Below, piece by piece: positions 5,773-8,152 of a DNA stretch of 8,152 nucleotides. Source of the DNA: JACPWY01 sp964603655 (lineage in GTDB: Bacteria; Bdellovibrionota; FAC87; UBA2466); the NCBI GenBank assembly GCA_964603655.1, contig CAZRVZ010000044.1, positions 1 to 8,152 on the forward strand, written 5' to 3'. The position numbers and the translations under genes were made by a program. Every line of letters begins with the position of its first letter. Position 1 is the first letter of the stretch. Under the pieces are notes generated by a model that did no database searches, was not told where the DNA came from, and was given only the letters and a program-made list of their open reading frames with translations.

Positions 5773-6621
5773 ATGGGCTTACTTCAAGAAAAGATGCGAG
5801 GCGATATTCGGTTGCGTGGCTTGAGCCGCTTGACCGAGAAGGCTTATATCGAATCGATGAAAGCCTTCGTACGTCATTTCGGTATTTCTCCGCACAAGCT
5901 TGATCTTGACTGCATTCGTCAATATCAGCTCCATCTTATCCACCGAGGACTTTCGCCCGCCAGCGTTAACCGGTATATGGCTGCAATAAAATTCTTCTAC
6001 CTCGTCACATTGCACAAAAATTGGCGAGAGGATTCTATCCCCTGGATGAAACAAAAAAAGAAGGTTCCCATCATTCTGAGCCAGGATGAGGTGGCGCTTA
6101 TTCTGAATCACGCCTCTCCACTCAAGTATAAAGCCATTTTAACGGTAATCTATTCGGCGGGTCTTCGGATAAGCGAGGCGCGTCACATGACCGCCTCCGA
6201 TATTGATAGTGGCCGAATGCTGATTCACGTCCGATTTGGAAAGGGATTGAAAGAACGTTACACGTGTCTATCGCTGACAACACTCCATCTTCTGAGGCGA
6301 TACTGGGTGGAGTGTAAACAAGACAAATCGACTTGGCTCTTTCCTTCGAGCAATCGCAAGGAGCCCATTAGTAGTTCCTCAATAAACAAAATGTTCAATT
6401 TGGCTGTAGAAAAAGCGGGAATACAGAAAAGAGTTGTCGTCCATTCGATGCGCCACGCCTTCGCGACTCACCTTCTCGAAAAAGGTGTCGACATCAGAAT
6501 CATCCAGTGCTTACTCGGTCATTCGGTCATCTCCTCTACCGTCGCGTACACTCACGTCAGAGATCCCAGGGCGCTGGGGATTGAAAGTCCCATTGAGAGC
6601 ATTGCTTCGAAGTTGAAATAA
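5773..6621 (+). CDS. tyrosine recombinase (phage-integrase family) of the IS91-like element
   Basis: A 282-residue site-specific recombinase of XerC/D-like size. The N-terminal SAM-like/core-binding domain covers about 1-90 (SRLTEKAYIESMKAFVRHFG). The catalytic domain covers about 95-275 and has the full active-site set: R132 (SAGLRISEA), K157 (RFGKGLKE), H224 and R227 (HSMRHAFATHLLE), H250 (LLGHS) and the nucleophile Y259 (AYTHV). It should therefore be active. ATG 5773 is preceded by a strong AAGGAGG held in the right arm of an inverted repeat. The stop codon is 11 bp from the IS91-type transposase start, so they form one operon. Integrases in this position are found in a subgroup of IS91-like elements. 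They may resolve multimers or rolling-circle products; this role is inferred. Confidence 0.92.
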   Translation: MGLLQEKMRGDIRLRGLSRLTEKAYIESMKAFVRHFGISPHKLDLDCIRQYQLHLIHRGLSPASVNRYMAAIKFFYLVTLHKNWREDSIPWMKQKKKVPIILSQDEVALILNHASPLKYKAILTVIYSAGLRISEARHMTASDIDSGRMLIHVRFGKGLKERYTCLSLTTLHLLRRYWVECKQDKSTWLFPSSNRKEPISSSSINKMFNLAVEKAGIQKRVVVHSMRHAFATHLLEKGVDIRIIQCLLGHSVISSTVAYTHVRDPRALGIESPIESIASKLK

Positions 6622-6632
6622 AGAGTAGAGCG

Positions 6633-7808
6633 ATGAACGGTCACACTCCATCGGCTACTCGGCCGAATCTTGAGGTGGCGGATATTTTTCGCCGCTACCC
6701 GGACTCCATCGGTCCTCTGCCATCTCATTCGGCGAAAGTGGTCCAAAATATCGTCAATTGCCGCACCGAAAAGCTCGGTGGACACGTAAGGCGTTGCGAC
6801 AATTGCGACTATCGAGAACAATCGTACAACTCTTGTCGCGACCGCCACTGCCCGAAATGTCAGTTTCTTGCCAGACAACAATGGGTGGAGAACCGTGCCC
6901 GCGAGCTTTTACCCGTCGAATACTTTCACGTCGTATTTACGATTCCGCATGTGCTTAACCACTTAGCCCTTCAAAACAAAGCCGTACTCTACGACATTCT
7001 CTTTAGGACCGCGGCAGACACTCTTAAAGAAGTAGCCAAAAGAAAACTGGGCGCCGAAATCGGTTTTGTCACAGTCCTTCACACCTGGGGACAAAATCTA
7101 ATGCAACACCCACATCTCCATATGATTGTCGCCGGAGGAGGCCTCACGAAAGACAATACCTGGGTGTCTTGTAAAAAAGGATACCTCTTACCAATAAAAA
7201 TACTCTCCTCGGTCTTTCGTGGAAAATTTCTATCGACTCTTGAGAACTCCCATTCCGAACTCGCCTTCCATGGAATGCTTTCGGATCTCAAAGGAAACGA
7301 GCCATTCCAAAAACTCCTCACCGAAGCTTCGAAGCGCTCTTGGGTAGTCTATGCGAAGAAACCCTTTGCAGGTCCGAAACAAGTCCTAGCCTACCTCGGA
7401 CAATATACCCACCGCATCGCCATCTCCAATCACCGATTACTGAAAATCGAAGACGATCACATCTCTTTCAAGTACCGCGACTACGCCGACAACAATACAG
7501 GAAAAGTCATGTCGCTTCACGTACAGGAATTTATGCGAAGATTTGTGCTCCACGTCCTTCCAAAGAAATTTGTCCGCATTCGCCATTACGGTTTCCTAGG
7601 AAATCGACTCCGAAAACAAAAACTCGCCGCCTGCAAGAAAGCCCTCTGCCCCGAAGAATCACAAATTCCACCACCCCAGAAGAAAGACTGGAAAGAACGG
7701 CTTAAGGAACTGACCGGTATCGATATAAATCTCTGCCCACTGTGTGGCGGTAGAATCATTGAATCAATTATCGCATTAAAACTCAAAATCCCTTTGGACT
7801 CGTCATGA
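6633..7808 (+). CDS. IS91-family Y2 HUH rolling-circle transposase
   Basis: A 391-residue transposase, close to the usual length for IS91. The N-terminal zinc-binding region has C55 and C58 (CDNC), C68, H72/C73 and C76 (CRDRHCPKC). The HUH metal-binding motif is HPHLH at 159-163. The two candidate nucleophilic tyrosines are Y254 and Y258 (YLGQYTHRIAIS), the YxxxY spacing of Y2 transposases. A late CPLCGG (368-373) is the typical C-terminal zinc knuckle. All key residues are intact. It nicks one strand at the origin end of the element and drives rolling-circle transfer. ATG 6633 follows the recombinase stop by 11 bp. The nearby purine run AGAGTAGAG is only a modest ribosome-binding site, so translational coupling to the recombinase is likely. 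Confidence 0.93.
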   Translation: MNGHTPSATRPNLEVADIFRRYPDSIGPLPSHSAKVVQNIVNCRTEKLGGHVRRCDNCDYREQSYNSCRDRHCPKCQFLARQQWVENRARELLPVEYFHVVFTIPHVLNHLALQNKAVLYDILFRTAADTLKEVAKRKLGAEIGFVTVLHTWGQNLMQHPHLHMIVAGGGLTKDNTWVSCKKGYLLPIKILSSVFRGKFLSTLENSHSELAFHGMLSDLKGNEPFQKLLTEASKRSWVVYAKKPFAGPKQVLAYLGQYTHRIAISNHRLLKIEDDHISFKYRDYADNNTGKVMSLHVQEFMRRFVLHVLPKKFVRIRHYGFLGNRLRKQKLAACKKALCPEESQIPPPQKKDWKERLKELTGIDINLCPLCGGRIIESIIALKLKIPLDSS

Positions 7809-8152
7809 CCCTATCCGAATTAGGAAAACAGGAAAGAAATTTATTCTCGGTGCAAACCGTGTGCGCCAACGTCCGCCTCCAGACTCAAAAATCACCGAAA
7901 AATCATCGAATCTCACAATCAGTCACGCTGTCCACACCAACTCATTGCTCCCGCAACAAAGGAAGAAGACTCATTCCCACCACTCCTCCTCCACAACGCG
8001 TCCCGATGAATCTCCATACCGAAGGCGGCATCGTTCAAAGAGCCGTTATCGCGAATTCCAATCACCCCTAACACCCTCCTAAAAACCAACCCCGACCATT
8101 TGACCTTTAGGGGTCCTCTACTCTGGAACTCGCCGATTAACGACTAGGTATT
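7809..8152. other. non-coding right end of the IS91-like element and flank
   Basis: No convincing gene is seen in these 344 bases. The plus strand is visibly poor in G and rich in C and A from about 7860 to 8100. An 8-bp perfect inverted repeat, ACCCCTAA (8064-8071) with TTAGGGGT (8107-8114), lies near the end and may belong to the element's terminus. A GAAC, the IS91-type target tetranucleotide, occurs at 8126-8129. The exact junction with host DNA cannot be placed. Confidence 0.45.

Larger units (their letters stand above)
5573..8114 (+). mobile_element. IS91-family element with tyrosine recombinase and Y2 transposase
   Basis: Two co-oriented recombinase genes 11 bp apart lie between non-coding ends rich in hairpins. 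This is the arrangement of an IS91-like subgroup that carries an integrase upstream of the HUH transposase. IS91 elements transpose by rolling circle, insert beside GAAC/CAAG-type tetranucleotides, and make no target duplication. A GAAC at 5569-5572 is followed by a hairpin (CCGCC-TTC-GGCGG at 5577-5589), so 5573 is a plausible left boundary. A boundary nearer 5620-5635 is also possible. The right boundary is uncertain; I placed it at the end of an 8-bp inverted repeat (8107-8114). The element interrupts the FN3 gene. Gene content is seen directly; the limits are inferred. Confidence 0.6.

Noticed and set aside
7805..8071. 88-residue frame overlapping the transposase stop by ATGA
   Set aside because: Despite the coupled-looking start, the product is a Ser/Thr/Pro/His-rich sequence without motifs, and IS91-like elements normally have non-coding DNA here.

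Overview
The window is bacterial DNA made almost entirely of two mobile elements flanking the remnant of one host gene. No rRNA, tRNA or housekeeping gene is present, so the organism cannot be named. The type of fibronectin-III (FN3) protein and the two element types suggest an environmental Gram-negative bacterium with a repeat-rich genome; this is only a guess.

Region 1 (about 2-4189) is a compact transposon, apparently complete. It is bounded by perfect 11-bp terminal inverted repeats that start with TG and end with CA (2-12 and 4179-4189). Inside is a four-gene, same-strand operon: an unrecognised Cys/His-containing protein (126-872), a DD(35)E transposase with a Mu-type C-terminal domain (907-2235), a TniB/TnsC/MuB-like AAA+ ATPase (2238-3032), and a RepA/RecA-fold ATPase with an altered P-loop (3023-3973). 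The last three genes are spaced 2 bp apart or overlap. A 240-bp non-coding right end carries nested palindromes built from repeats of a GGAACGGAAT(C) unit. One 10-mer from this family, CGGAATTCGG, also occurs near the left end in the opposite orientation. The transposase and TniB-like ATPase are expected to act together as in Mu/Tn7/Tn5053. The roles of the first protein and the second ATPase are open, and they make this the most interesting part of the window.

Region 2 (4214 to about 5572-5620, minus strand) is the 3' part of a gene for a secreted or surface-type protein. It has a beta-rich N-terminal portion and three FN3 domains. Its 5' end is missing, and the reading frame runs into the second mobile element. 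Its stop codon lies 24 bp from the end of the first transposon.

Region 3 (about 5573 to about 8114) is an IS91-family element with two genes: a tyrosine recombinase (5773-6621) and a Y2 HUH rolling-circle transposase (6633-7808). A perfect 14-bp inverted repeat just upstream of the recombinase would hide its Shine-Dalgarno sequence in RNA, suggesting protection against read-through expression. The last 344 bp (7809-8152) hold no convincing gene. They are probably the non-coding end of the IS91-like element plus a little flank.
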